DNA of 64,000 bases from the NCBI GenBank assembly GCA_029204225.1, contig CM055101.1:31997683-32061682 (forward strand). The letters run 5' to 3'. This DNA is from Diphasiastrum complanatum. Its lineage: Eukaryota; Streptophyta; Lycopodiopsida; Lycopodiales; Lycopodiaceae. Below the pieces are notes generated by a model. That model was not told the DNA's origin, made no database searches, and saw only the letters and a list, made by a program, of their open reading frames with translations. Of the stretch, positions 54,990 to 64,000 are shown piece by piece. The position numbers and the translations under genes are program-made. Positions within the stretch are counted from its first letter, which is position 1; every line of letters begins with the position of its first letter.

Positions 54990-56651
54990 CAATGGCTTCT
55001 ACATCCTAGCCCGCTCAAGAACCTCCTGCGAGTCCTACTCGCCTCGTCGCCTTGTAGTCTGTTTTCGCTTGCCCATCTTCCTTCTTAGGGCTTCAAAGAC
55101 TTGGAAGTGCAGCTTGCTTCTAAAGAGAAGTGGCTCTAGGTAATCACGTACTTTCTCAAGAAAGCCAAATTCCTGCCAGTCTTCTATCATCATGACATAT
55201 CGGGAAGACATGAAGGTCGCTCTATAATAGAGCCAGGTCATCATTTGGTGGCCAGGCCACGTTGGGATTGATCCATATTGGATCTAAACCTCGATCCCAA
55301 AAACATTCTTGATTCATAAGAAAGGCCATTGATCTACAATACTCGGCACTTTCTCGTACACATAGATCAGTGTTAGATTTATATTTCTGCCCAAAATCTA
55401 ACAATTGCAGCCTCAGGTCGTCCGGGGACGTGTTCTCTGAAATTCTTGGAATTATTGGCAAGTTTACCACTTTGACCCGCGGTCACTCCGTTGGCCAGAG
55501 ATTTCTTCGCTTGACCGGCACATAAAAGGGATCAACCCTTTTCCAAGCTGGTGCCCTCAGGTACTCTTGCAACCGCCTGCTATCCTTTAGGACTTTATTG
55601 CGCCATTCCGGCTGTGGTTGCAGTGCAGCAATGATCTTAGCCCTTGTGGAGCCCTTGTGGAGTACTGGCTTTGATCGATTTCATCCTTGTCGCCCCTCAT
55701 GTTGCGGGGATATTTTCTCTCGAATTTCTTGGACTCTCTTGTGTTTGCCATATTGGGTCTTTGCTTGACTGGTGAGGCTGCCTTGCATTGCTGAGGCGGC
55801 CTTGTCAGGTAATCATGCTTTGGTGCTCGTGTCACTCTTTCCTGCTCGCTCGCTTGTGGAGGGCTCAGCTTCATCCGCATCGGCAGGTCGGGGTGAGAAT
55901 CTTCTTGTTTCTGGCAAATCATCTTGGGGGTCATCATCGCCACCAACGTCGGTGTTAGTCTCTGGGAGGTCAGAAATGGTGTGATCTGGTGAGAGTGGCA
56001 TAGGAGCGATAGGTTTAGGAGTACCCGCATTCAAAAGATTGTACACTGTACTGGGGGAACTAAGTTGTTTTAAGAACTTGTCCCTTCAGGCCTTGTACGT
56101 CTCGGCAGGTCCTAGATGGGATTTCAAAAATCAACTAGGAGGAGGTTGAGAGGAGGAAGGTGAAGGAGCGGGATAAGTTGGAATGAAGGTTTTGGAAAAA
56201 TTGAAAGTAGAATATGAAGGAGGTTTGAAGGTAGAAGGGGGAAGAGGGAAAGCTCTAGAGGCAGCCTTGGTTCTCTTGTTGTGCTGCTAGGTTTGTCCAT
56301 CACTATCATTTACCCCATCGGAAATTTCTGCCTGGGCCTTGCACGTTGTGTTCCAAAGCTGGTTCACTTTGTCCAAGATCTGCTGCAGGTCCTTCTTCAC
56401 TTCTCCCAATTGCTTCTGGAACTCAAGAATGACCTTCACTTATTTTGTCGTAACATTCTCAAAGTTTCTCTTGTCAGCCTCTCTTTTCTGAATCAGCCTT
56501 ATATATTTTTCCATTCGGATGGCTGTGGCTTGTGGATCTTGGAATTGAATGTCTTTGGGATTAACAATAGGGGCATCAACTGTCATCACGCTAGATGATC
56601 CATCTCGTGATTGGTCTATCTGGGCCATCTGGTGCTTAAGTTGTTGTTGGA
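54990..56651 (-). pseudogene. Element E open reading frame, C-terminal part, unrecognised protein
   Basis: Continues, across the solo LTR, the reading frame at 57900. In order: QQQLKHQMAQIDQS, KDIQFQDPQATAIRMEKYIR LIQKREADKRNF and EFQKQLGEVKKDLQQILDKV (coiled-coil like). A Pro/Ser-rich stretch follows (FIPTYPAPSPSSSQPPPS), then an acidic stretch, SDLPETNTDVGGDDDPQDDL. Next are a basic segment and a possible folded part, IPRISENTSPDDLRLQLLDF, DPIWINPNVAWPPNDD and DWQEFGFLEKVRDYLEPLLF, ending KRKQTTRRRGE. About five stops or shifts break it. No protease, RT or integrase motif is visible. I do not recognise the family. Confidence 0.5.
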
Positions 56652-57894
56652 TATAGCACAGGCAACCCAAAGGGAGCCGGGAACCACGACTTAGCTTCCC
56701 AGCCTTCAACTCTTGCCATCCAAACCCACTTGACATACAAGCAGCCAACTCGCCAACAACGATCAGACTTAAACAACTTGAAGTTCCAAAAACCAACATT
56801 GAGATCCAACCTGGCGCCATGCCAAATCGGGGGTCCCGACGTGGGTGACTTCCCTCCAAGCAAGCCGCCCGACATACATCAAACTTAACCAACTCGAAGC
56901 TTCGTTACAAACGAGTAACATCCATTCCAAGCAAGCGGTCTGACTTACATCAGACTTAACCAACTGAAAGCTTCGTCACGAGCGCTGGAAGCCAACCTGG
57001 CGCCACGCCAGACTGGACAGCCATAAACAGGTAACATCCACCCAAGCAAGCCATCCAACTCAGCCGACAGGTTAGAGCCCGTTCCCCAAGAGCTTAACCC
57101 ATTCACGTTCATGCAAGGAATACTCAGAACCACAAGCCGCGACAGATATGGAAACAACCAGTTCCTGGACCAAATGGTCCCGACAGCATACCGCTGGCAC
57201 CACGGACCGAATGGTCCCGACGGCATACCGCTGGCGTCCCGGGATACGACCCTCAGCTATGTGCCAAGTTAAAAATTTTGAAAGCGGCCTTAAACTGGCG
57301 CTTTTACCGAACACTGAAACCCAGAAGGTAATCAGAGTCAGTTTGAGGAAAATCCCACTTTATTGATAAATCTGAGAAGGTTACATTTCAAGTGTGTGAC
57401 CGACCCTAGTCTCCGGGGCGCTAGCATGCCAAGGCGAGAGCCATGACAACATTCCAGCAAGGGAGGCTGAGACTTGGTTGGAGCTCGCCCTGAGTCGCAA
57501 CCCGCACTCCCCTATAGTATTGGTGTGATTCGGCACCCCCCTCATACCAAGCACTCTACCAAAGCTGGTAAAGCACGTTTTTCTCTCTCTAGGATTTTCT
57601 CTTTCTAGAAAGTCATTTTCTCTCTCTAGATTTTATTGATCCCCAGGCTTCCTTTAATCATGCCTAGATCGTGTGAGGTGATTGCACATCGATCTGAGCT
57701 CTCTGGACTTCGCTAGAACCGATCAAAGATTTTCAGCCATAGGAACTTGGCGCCGGCTGGATTCTGGTCACAGTGGCGCCGGGAGCGGCGCCGGCGCCGT
57801 TGGCGCCGGGAGCAGCAGGGGCGCTGCTGGAGCCGGGGACATAGCTGGCGCCGATGGCGTCGGAAGTAAAGCTTGTAAAGGTAGCTTTACAACA
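56652..57894 (-). mobile_element. Solo LTR of the composite-chromovirus family
   Basis: A 1243-bp minus-strand LTR of the LTR1 type (U3 alpha, U5 beta) flanked by the duplication TTGGA (56647-56651 and 57895-57899). It starts TGTTGTAAAGC and ends GCTATA where GCTACA is expected. It holds no interior, so it is a solo LTR left by recombination. Its U3 has a longer GGCGCC array (57741-57880) than LTR1. Removing it with one duplication rejoins the element E frame exactly. Confidence 0.9.
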
Positions 57895-57899
57895 TTGGA

Positions 57900-59230
57900 C
57901 CTCATATAGTTCTGTCACCTGCCCGACCATCATGGCTTTCAACTCCTCTGTCTTTTTTTTTTCTTTCTTTTATTGATTTTTTTTGCTCGACAATAGTTTG
58001 GTCCTGATGTCTGATCTTATTTCTAGCACCTGTTGTTGGCTTACCAACCAGTGCATGTGGTAGCTAGTATCAAACAAGCTGATCATTGAATGCTTAGCTG
58101 CCTCTAAAAGCTCTCCAGAGTTAGAAATACTCGGGTATTTGTCAGGGGTATGGTGAGGTGGTGTTAGTCCAAAAAATATGGATTGATGGGGATGTGAAGG
58201 TGGTAATGGCAAGAATGAAGATATGACGTTAGTTGAGATGGTGCAGTGTGAGAATGATGGGTGGAGTGGTTAGGGTTGTGGTGGTGACCTTAGCTAGTGG
58301 GGTCTGAATTCCCCCCGACTGACCTGCTTTGCCATCTTCGTCATCACTTATCTCCATCAGCTTGGCCTTTGAAATATCAACATGTTTGCCGCAGGAGATC
58401 CTTCAGCTGCTGGATCCTGGTGGGAGCCAGTTGGTGTTGGCTGCTTCTTGACCGTCAACTTCATTATATTCATGTCCGGTCTCTTAGGGGTGGCCCTTGT
58501 GGTGATGATGTTTGTTGTCTAGAATGCTTGGACCTTTTGGATTGAACGGGTATTTCCCAAGCTCTGTCGGCCACCTGCAACAGCTCCCGGAGTCTCGATT
58601 TGTTGTTCACTTGCTGGAGTGTGATATTTGTCATCATGTAGCCCATCAAGGTGGAGGGTTGTTTGGTCTTTATGCACTCATGAATGCAGTTTGAAGCAAA
58701 CTGGGCCCAATTATAGAGATTTTGGCCATGCAGTCATGAATTTGCCATCTTGTGGAACAGGGATATGGGTATTCTCAAGATCTTGGTTCTGGGATGCTAT
58801 GTGTACTTGGTTAAGTAGGCACAAGCAATAGCCAAAGGTTGATTATTGATGGCTTCGAACCGATACCCGTCCTTGTTCTTCCACTTTGCCATAGATGGAT
58901 CTATAAATTTGAAATATGTTGTGGTCTCGATTTTCTGCAAAATTCTTGTTACCGTATTCGGTCCCCGAGGAAATTCGAAGGTATTGAAATCAGCTCCAGA
59001 AAGATATATGTTATAGACATAATTTTTGTTAGGAGGAGGTACAATAAATTGGCATGACCTTGCAGTTGTGTTGTAGGGAGCATAGGCCATGTGCAGTAGG
59101 CATGGACTCTAGTAATCAGTCAGAATAGGGATCTGAAACTCAATCTGATTCAGAAATTGACTTGTCTACTAGTACCAGGTCGTCATCTCTTGAATATCCA
59201 ACTGACCCATATTGATATCTATTTTGTTTG
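57900..59230 (-). pseudogene. Element E open reading frame, N-terminal part, unrecognised protein
   Basis: From 59090 the minus strand reads MAYAPYNTTARSCQFIVPPP, YIYNIYL-like strands, GADFNTFEFPRGPNTVTRIL, ETTTYFKFIDPSMAKWKNKD and AINNQPLAIACAYLTKY. With a few stops it continues ISLFHKMANS, LYNWAQFASNCIHECIKTKQ and GYMMTNITLQQVN, then a basic stretch and a Pro/His-rich stretch. After a frameshift in an A/T homopolymer near 57960 it reads KAMMVGQVTELYEVQ up to the solo LTR. The composition is that of a real decayed protein. The position, first frame of an LTR element, suggests a gag-like role, but no known gag motif is seen. Confidence 0.5.
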
Positions 59231-59912
59231 TGTTAAAAATTCACAATTCTAGCTTGACTAGTTTTGGTCATATGACTTGTAAATAGTTAGATGGTCATGA
59301 TGTGGCTTGTCACACGTGCCAAATAGCATAGGATTCCATTCATAAGGATGTTCTCAAGTAGACCTAAGTGTTAGAACCTTTGGAATGAGTCCAAATTATG
59401 CTTAGATACAAGGGAGAAAAAATAGGAGCTATTTTTGGTAATTTTTGCATTGTTGAGGGATCTCCAAGATTCCAACCCTAACTTGGTAGGGATGAAAGAT
59501 CCACCAAAATTAGCATTAGGGATAGGTTTAGGGCTACTCATACCTGCCCAAAACCGTGATGGATCATGTATATATAGGTGATGATATCTCACCAAAATCT
59601 ATCAAGCAATTTCATGATTTTTCTCTCATAATGGTGCAATTGCTCTCTATGTTCATAATTGTTTGAGTACTTGTGATTACTAATGATTATAGGATTGAAT
59701 GTAGGTCTGGTGTACAGTACTCAGACTGTGGGAGGCCGTACTTTCACACGTGTGAAGCCTTCTTCAAGGATTTGGGCCATTTAGTGAGGTTCAAGCATAG
59801 ATTTTTGATGGATTTTGATGGTTCAACTTGTGCTAATCTTATGAAATCATAATCTATTGTTTCCCTCATCATTTCAAGTGTTTTAGGATCCTTATTTGCT
59901 GTAATTTTTACA
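59231..59912 (+). repeat. 5' LTR of Copia-2
   Basis: TGTTAAAAATTC...AATTTTTACA, 682 bp. It differs from the 3' LTR at the C/A in AAGATT(C/A)CAACC and the G/A in GTGAA(G/A)CCTTC. Confidence 0.95.
59569..59576 (+). promoter_or_regulatory. TATA box in the Copia-2 5' LTR
   Basis: TATATATA in CATGTATATATAGGTG. It is the only strong TATA word in the LTR and a likely core promoter; the copy in the 3' LTR is at about 63417. Confidence 0.5.
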
Positions 59913-59924
59913 TGGTATCAGAGC
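59913..59924 (+). other. Primer-binding site of Copia-2
   Basis: TGGTATCAGAGC directly after the LTR end TTTACA. Confidence 0.9.
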
Positions 59925-60723
59925 CTAAAGGCTGAAATGAGCTAAATCCTTGGTTTTCATTCAATTTGATCACAATTTTTGATCTAAATCTTGTGTAGAT
60001 TGGATCTTAGCATCTAGTATTGATTCTAGAACTCAAAGTGAGTCAAATACATTGGAGATTGGTGTTGTGTGACTTCATTTGCAGGTGTTTAGATGTCTAA
60101 AACCAGAGGCAAAGTTGAATTCAATTCACATTACCAAGATAGCAAGTTTTGCTTGCTCCAAGCATTGATTTCTAAGCGAGTTTTGGAGGTGATTTCATAG
60201 AGGAGGCTTTCTAGCATTCAAGGAGAGGGAAGATCAGAGTTTTGGGGACTCTTCAAGGCTGTTCTAAGGTGTAGTAGGCACCTCCTAGAGTGATTTAGGT
60301 TCAGTCCAACCATTGCTTGACTTATGCACCAAATTAGATCAATTTTTCATCAATTTTGATCATTTTTTGCTTGTGATTGGATAGTAGATTGTGTTGCATC
60401 CTCATTAAGTTCCATTTAGATCTTTTACAAGTGATTTTGGAAGTATATTAGGTTGCTGAAATTCACTCTTGATCAGATCATTTGGAAGCTTTAATGTTCT
60501 TTATAGAAAGAGGGGCAATTCTACTAGTATTGTCTACTTCAATCAAGCAAGTGCATTGTTTCTAGTATTCTATGATTTGATTTTGTTAGAGATCATTCTT
60601 AGATCTTTATAGGAAGTCTATTACTGATCTTTTCAGGTCCCTAAGAAGTGGGATAAGGTAGACCTTCAATCAAATCAATAGAAGTAACCTTCATTTGTGT
60701 CAAGTCCTTGATTAGGAGACTAG
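59925..60723 (+). other. Copia-2 leader
   Basis: A 799-bp untranslated region between primer site and gag start; no domain or long open frame. Confidence 0.65.
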
Positions 60724-61905
60724 ATGGCATCTATAAATGCATATCTTTTGGATACTAATGAAAGGCTCAACAAAACTAACTATTCCATATGGAAAGTTAG
60801 AATGGAATCTATCATGATCATGCAAGATCTGATGGAAATTGTAAATGGTAAGGAGAGTGAACCTATTCATCCTCAAGAAAAAGCCAAATACATCAAGAGG
60901 TGCAATGTTGCACTACATTGCATAAAAATGAATGTTGCAAATGAACTCTTAAGAGAGTTAGGAGATTGCACTTCAGCTCAAGATGCTTGGGAGACTTTGC
61001 AAAAGGTCTATGAATCCAAGAACCAAACTAGAATGTTAGCTTTGAAGAATCAAATCTATAGAAGCTATCAAAAGAAAGGAGAGAGTGCACATACTTTTGT
61101 CCTAAGAGTAAAGGAATTGAACAAAGAGCTAGCCTTTATAGGTGACCCTATCAAGGATGAAGAGCTTGTTCAACTCATATTGAATGGACTAAGCTTTGAA
61201 TTTGACAATTTGGTTCAGGGATATGCAATTATGGGTAAGCTACCCATACTTGAAGAACTCCAAGGCACGCTCATGGCCGAGGAATCAAGAAGGAGCCAAA
61301 TGCAAGAGAGGATGGATAGGCTTTCCATCCAAGGTGGAGATGACCAAGCTCTCTTCACCAAAGGCAAAGGCAAGTCCAAAGGCAAAGGATCAACATTCAA
61401 GAAGTCTACAAAGCTTGAGGATCAAGAAGGACCCCCAAAGGCATCTCCATCAACCACCAAAGTCAAGAAGGACAAATCAAAGGTGAAGTGCTACTATTGT
61501 AGCAAGATGGGGCATTATGCCTCGGAATGCTTCAAGAGGAAGCAAGATCAAAGCCAAGCCAACATGAGCAAAGAGGAGGAGGAGGAGAGTTCACATGAGG
61601 ACTCTCTCATGATGTCCATATTTTTTTCAACAAGCTTCAAAGGAGAAGATCCTTGGTGGATTGACTCGGGTGCTAGTTCACACATGACTAGTAAAAGGGA
61701 GTTTTTCTTTTCTCTCTTATCTTATGATGGACCTATAAAGTCTATCTATACAGCAAATGATGAAGCTTGTAAGATTGAAGGAGTTGGTAGCATTCCCCTT
61801 TGCTTAGGATCTTCCAAAAAGATCAACATAGAAGGTGTTTTGTACATTCCTACAATAACAAAGAATCTACTAAGTGTTGGCCAAATGATAGACAATGGTT
61901 TCACA
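60724..61905 (+). CDS. Copia-2 gag and protease
   Basis: Open from ATG at 60724. Gag: LLDTNERLNKTNYSIWKVRM, then DAWETLQKVYESKNQTRMLA LKNQIYRSYQK and LNGLSFEFDNL (UBN2-like). A Lys/Gly linker, KGKGKSKGKGS, precedes the zinc knuckle CYYCSKMGHYASEC near residues 256-269. Protease: WIDSGASSHMTS near residue 312, then VLYIPTITKNLLSVGQM. No stop or shift occurs up to the deletion at about 61900, after which the 438-codon frame runs out of phase through RT sequence to 62040. Gag and protease could be made; the rest of pol cannot. Confidence 0.9.
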
Positions 61906-63064
61906 AGGGTTCATCAAGCATGGAATGGAGAACAAAGTATGCCATCTCCAAAGAAGCATCTATGGCTTGAAGCAAGCCTCGAGATCTTGGAATTCAAGAC
62001 TACATTGCTATCTTATTTCACTTTCTTTTGTTCAAAGTGAATATGATCCCACTCTTTACATTAAGTTTGATGATGTTGGTATTGTACTTTTACTCATTTA
62101 TGTAGATGACATCATCATTAGTGGAAATAGTGTTGATGGTATTGAAAAAATCAAGATAGATCTATCCTTAGAGTTCAAGATGGTAGGTCTAGGGTGTCTT
62201 CACTTCATCTTAGGCATAGAAGTACTTAGAGGGTCTGATTTTATCTTTATAAGTCAAGTAAACTATGCTCAAAGTCTTTTGAAGAAGTTTAAGATGGAAG
62301 TATGCAAAAGTGTTGACACACCAATGGAGCAAGATGTAAAAGTGCCAAATGAAGATGATGAAAGATCCTTCATGGACATCACTTTGTTTAGGCAACTTAT
62401 AGGTTCCTTAATGTGGATCACTATAACTAGACCAGATCTTAGCTTTAGTGTATGTAGGTTGAGCCAATCCATGCAAAAGACATTGAATATCCATTGGAAA
62501 AAGGCTAAGAGGATTCTAAGATACATCTCAGGTACATTGGATTTTGGGATTCTATATAGAGGAGATGTGATTAACCTTCATGCATTTAGTGATTCAGATT
62601 TTGCAGGGGACAAGAGGGATAGGAAATCAACAAGTGCCTATTCAACTTTCATAGGAGAAGGTGTGGTTTCATGGCTTTCAAAAAAACAAGAAACTATATC
62701 TCTATCTTCAACTGAGGCCGAGTACAAAGCTTTGACAACCACTACAAAGGAGGTACTTTGGATCAAGAGATTATTGGTGGAACTAAAGATCATGGATTCA
62801 GAGGAGGCACCAATCATGTACAATGACAATATATCAGCCCAACACCTTGCATCTAACCCAATCTTCCATGCAAGATCTAAGCACATTGAGATATGCCATC
62901 ACTTTGTGAGAGAAATGGTGCAAGCCAAGGAGATTGCTTTGGAGCATGTTCCAAGCAATGAATGTGTAGCTGATCTACTTACTAAACCACTTCAAAAGAC
63001 ACCTTTTATGAAGTTCAGATCATCACTTGGAGTGATTAGTAAAGCAATGATTGAACCAAGCTAG
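61905..63064 (+). pseudogene. Copia-2 reverse transcriptase (second half) and RNase H
   Basis: Enters at GFIKHGMENKVCHLQRSIYG LKQASRSW, continues DPTLYIKFDDVGIVLLLIYV with the catalytic YVDDIII, LLKKFKMEVCKSVDTPMEQ and RPDLSFSVCRLSQSM. RNase H: HAFSDSDFAGDKRDRKSTSA, ISLSSTEAEYKALTTTTKEV, ASNPIFHARSKHIEICHHF and CVADLLTKPLQ. Stop at 63062-63064. The frame is one phase off from gag. The ATG at 61895 belongs to the protease-side sequence and is not a native start. This half is otherwise intact. Confidence 0.9.
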
Positions 63065-63070
63065 ATAGTG

Positions 63071-63078
63071 AGGAGGAG
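63071..63078 (+). other. Polypurine tract of Copia-2
   Basis: AGGAGGAG directly before the 3' LTR. Confidence 0.85.
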
Positions 63079-63760
63079 TGTTAAAAATTCACAATTCTAG
63101 CTTGACTAGTTTTGGTCATATGACTTGTAAATAGTTAGATGGTCATGATGTGGCTTGTCACACGTGCCAAATAGCATAGGATTCCATTCATAAGGATGTT
63201 CTCAAGTAGACCTAAGTGTTAGAACCTTTGGAATGAGTCCAAATTATGCTTAGATACAAGGGAGAAAAAATAGGAGCTATTTTTGGTAATTTTTGCATTG
63301 TTGAGGGATCTCCAAGATTACAACCCTAACTTGGTAGGGATGAAAGATCCACCAAAATTAGCATTAGGGATAGGTTTAGGGCTACTCATACCTGCCCAAA
63401 ACCGTGATGGATCATGTATATATAGGTGATGATATCTCACCAAAATCTATCAAGCAATTTCATGATTTTTCTCTCATAATGGTGCAATTGCTCTCTATGT
63501 TCATAATTGTTTGAGTACTTGTGATTACTAATGATTATAGGATTGAATGTAGGTCTGGTGTACAGTACTCAGACTGTGGGAGGCCGTACTTTCACACGTG
63601 TGAAACCTTCTTCAAGGATTTGGGCCATTTAGTGAGGTTCAAGCATAGATTTTTGATGGATTTTGATGGTTCAACTTGTGCTAATCTTATGAAATCATAA
63701 TCTATTGTTTCCCTCATCATTTCAAGTGTTTTAGGATCCTTATTTGCTGTAATTTTTACA
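63079..63760 (+). repeat. 3' LTR of Copia-2
   Basis: A 682-bp near-identical copy of 59231-59912, followed by the duplication GTTTG. Confidence 0.95.
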
Positions 63761-63805
63761 GTTTGCATTTGGGTCATCATAACTAGAAGACTGGTGGGAA
63801 GACAT
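63761..63805 (-). pseudogene. Element E reading frame, likely N-terminus
   Basis: The minus strand starts ATG at 63805 and reads MSSHQSSSYDDPNAN up to the Copia-2 target site. Across the insertion, at 59230, the sequence continues in phase with KIDINMG before stops appear. A Ser/Asp-rich start fits the rest of the E protein, but the true start is not certain. Confidence 0.4.
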
Positions 63806-63883
63806 CACAAAAAACTGTTGGAAATGGTCTTTGAGAAATATGACTTAGTTGAGATTTATAACAGAGTTTTGGTGGGGTTCGGT

Positions 63884-64000
63884 TTGGTCGAGATGGGAAC
63901 TGGATGACTCAGTCGAGATGGGAACTAGATGACTCGGTCGAGATGGTGATGGAAGTACTCGGTCGAGATGGTGATGGAAGTACTCAATCGAGATGGTGAT
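63884..64000. repeat. 25-bp tandem repeat at the right edge
   Basis: About four and a half units of (G/A)(G/A)TCGAGATGG followed by GAACT(G/A)GATGACTC or TGATGGAAGTACTC, period 25, running off the window end. It lies in what would be the leader of element E. Confidence 0.8.

Larger units (their letters stand above)
59231..63760 (+). mobile_element. Copia-2: very young, internally deleted Ty1/copia element
   Basis: Two 682-bp LTRs (59231-59912 and 63079-63760) differ at only two positions that I could find. Target duplication GTTTG at 59226-59230 and 63761-63765. Primer site 59913-59924, purine tract 63071-63078. The interior keeps gag and protease, then jumps into the second half of RT and RNase H; integrase and the RT N-terminus are gone. 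It lies in the 5' part of element E. Near-identical LTRs make it the youngest insertion in the window. Confidence 0.95.

Noticed and set aside
53898-64000. Endogenous pararetrovirus identity for element E
   Set aside because: No RT, RNase H or coat zinc finger is visible, while a purine tract and LTR-like start are present. A retrotransposon is the simpler reading.

Overview
The window is nuclear DNA of a land plant with a large, repeat-rich genome. It holds one recognisable host gene, a plastid-division ARC3 homologue, broken into exons by very long introns, inside a nested stack of LTR retrotransposons with LINE, hAT and MITE pieces. No prokaryotic, organellar or infectious-virus locus was recognised. 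The species cannot be read from the sequence; giant introns and many decayed Ty3/gypsy and copia copies would fit a fern, lycophyte or gymnosperm, but that is inference.

Host gene (1731-38583, + strand). Seven exons give the C-terminal 636 residues of an ARC3-type protein: the end of an FtsZ-like domain, a long weakly conserved middle region, then about four and a half MORN repeats and the stop. All junction phases agree. One intron (2190-4569) appears to use a GC donor. The intron at 6220-33528 is 27.3 kb and carries most of the transposons. The N-terminal exons lie before base 1.

Repeats inside the big intron, outermost first. A LINE 3' end (7180-7547 and 21979-22384) is split by element D (7548-21978, minus strand), a gag-only LTR element with a tRNA-Asp-type primer site. 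D is split by a 10.56-kb composite chromovirus (10177-20738, target duplication GCTCT) with three mosaic LTRs, a non-coding first internal region and a gag-less pol second internal region. A second 5'-truncated LINE follows (22385-23107). A hAT transposase relic (23065-23660 and 29638-30370, minus strand) is split by Copia-1 (23666-29632, duplication GCACC), whose integrase is itself split by a 177-bp hAT-like MITE. Gypsy scraps lie at 32080-32715 and 35590-37430.

Downstream of ARC3, 38584-42959 is AT-rich with two small tandem duplications. Next come a copia scrap (42960-43540), a decayed chromovirus (43896-47425), an opposed copia scrap (47426-48355), a minus LTR (48356-49404), a deleted copia with its 3' LTR (49540-51972) and a second gag-less chromovirus copy on the minus strand (51995-53887).

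The right end (about 53898-64000 and beyond) is a minus-strand LTR element, E, with a long decayed reading frame that I do not recognise and no reverse transcriptase in view. E is interrupted by a solo chromovirus LTR (56652-57894, duplication TTGGA) and by a very young, internally deleted copia (59231-63760, duplication GTTTG, LTRs about 0.3% different). E is the best candidate here for something undescribed; the three-LTR mosaic chromovirus is the most striking structural object.
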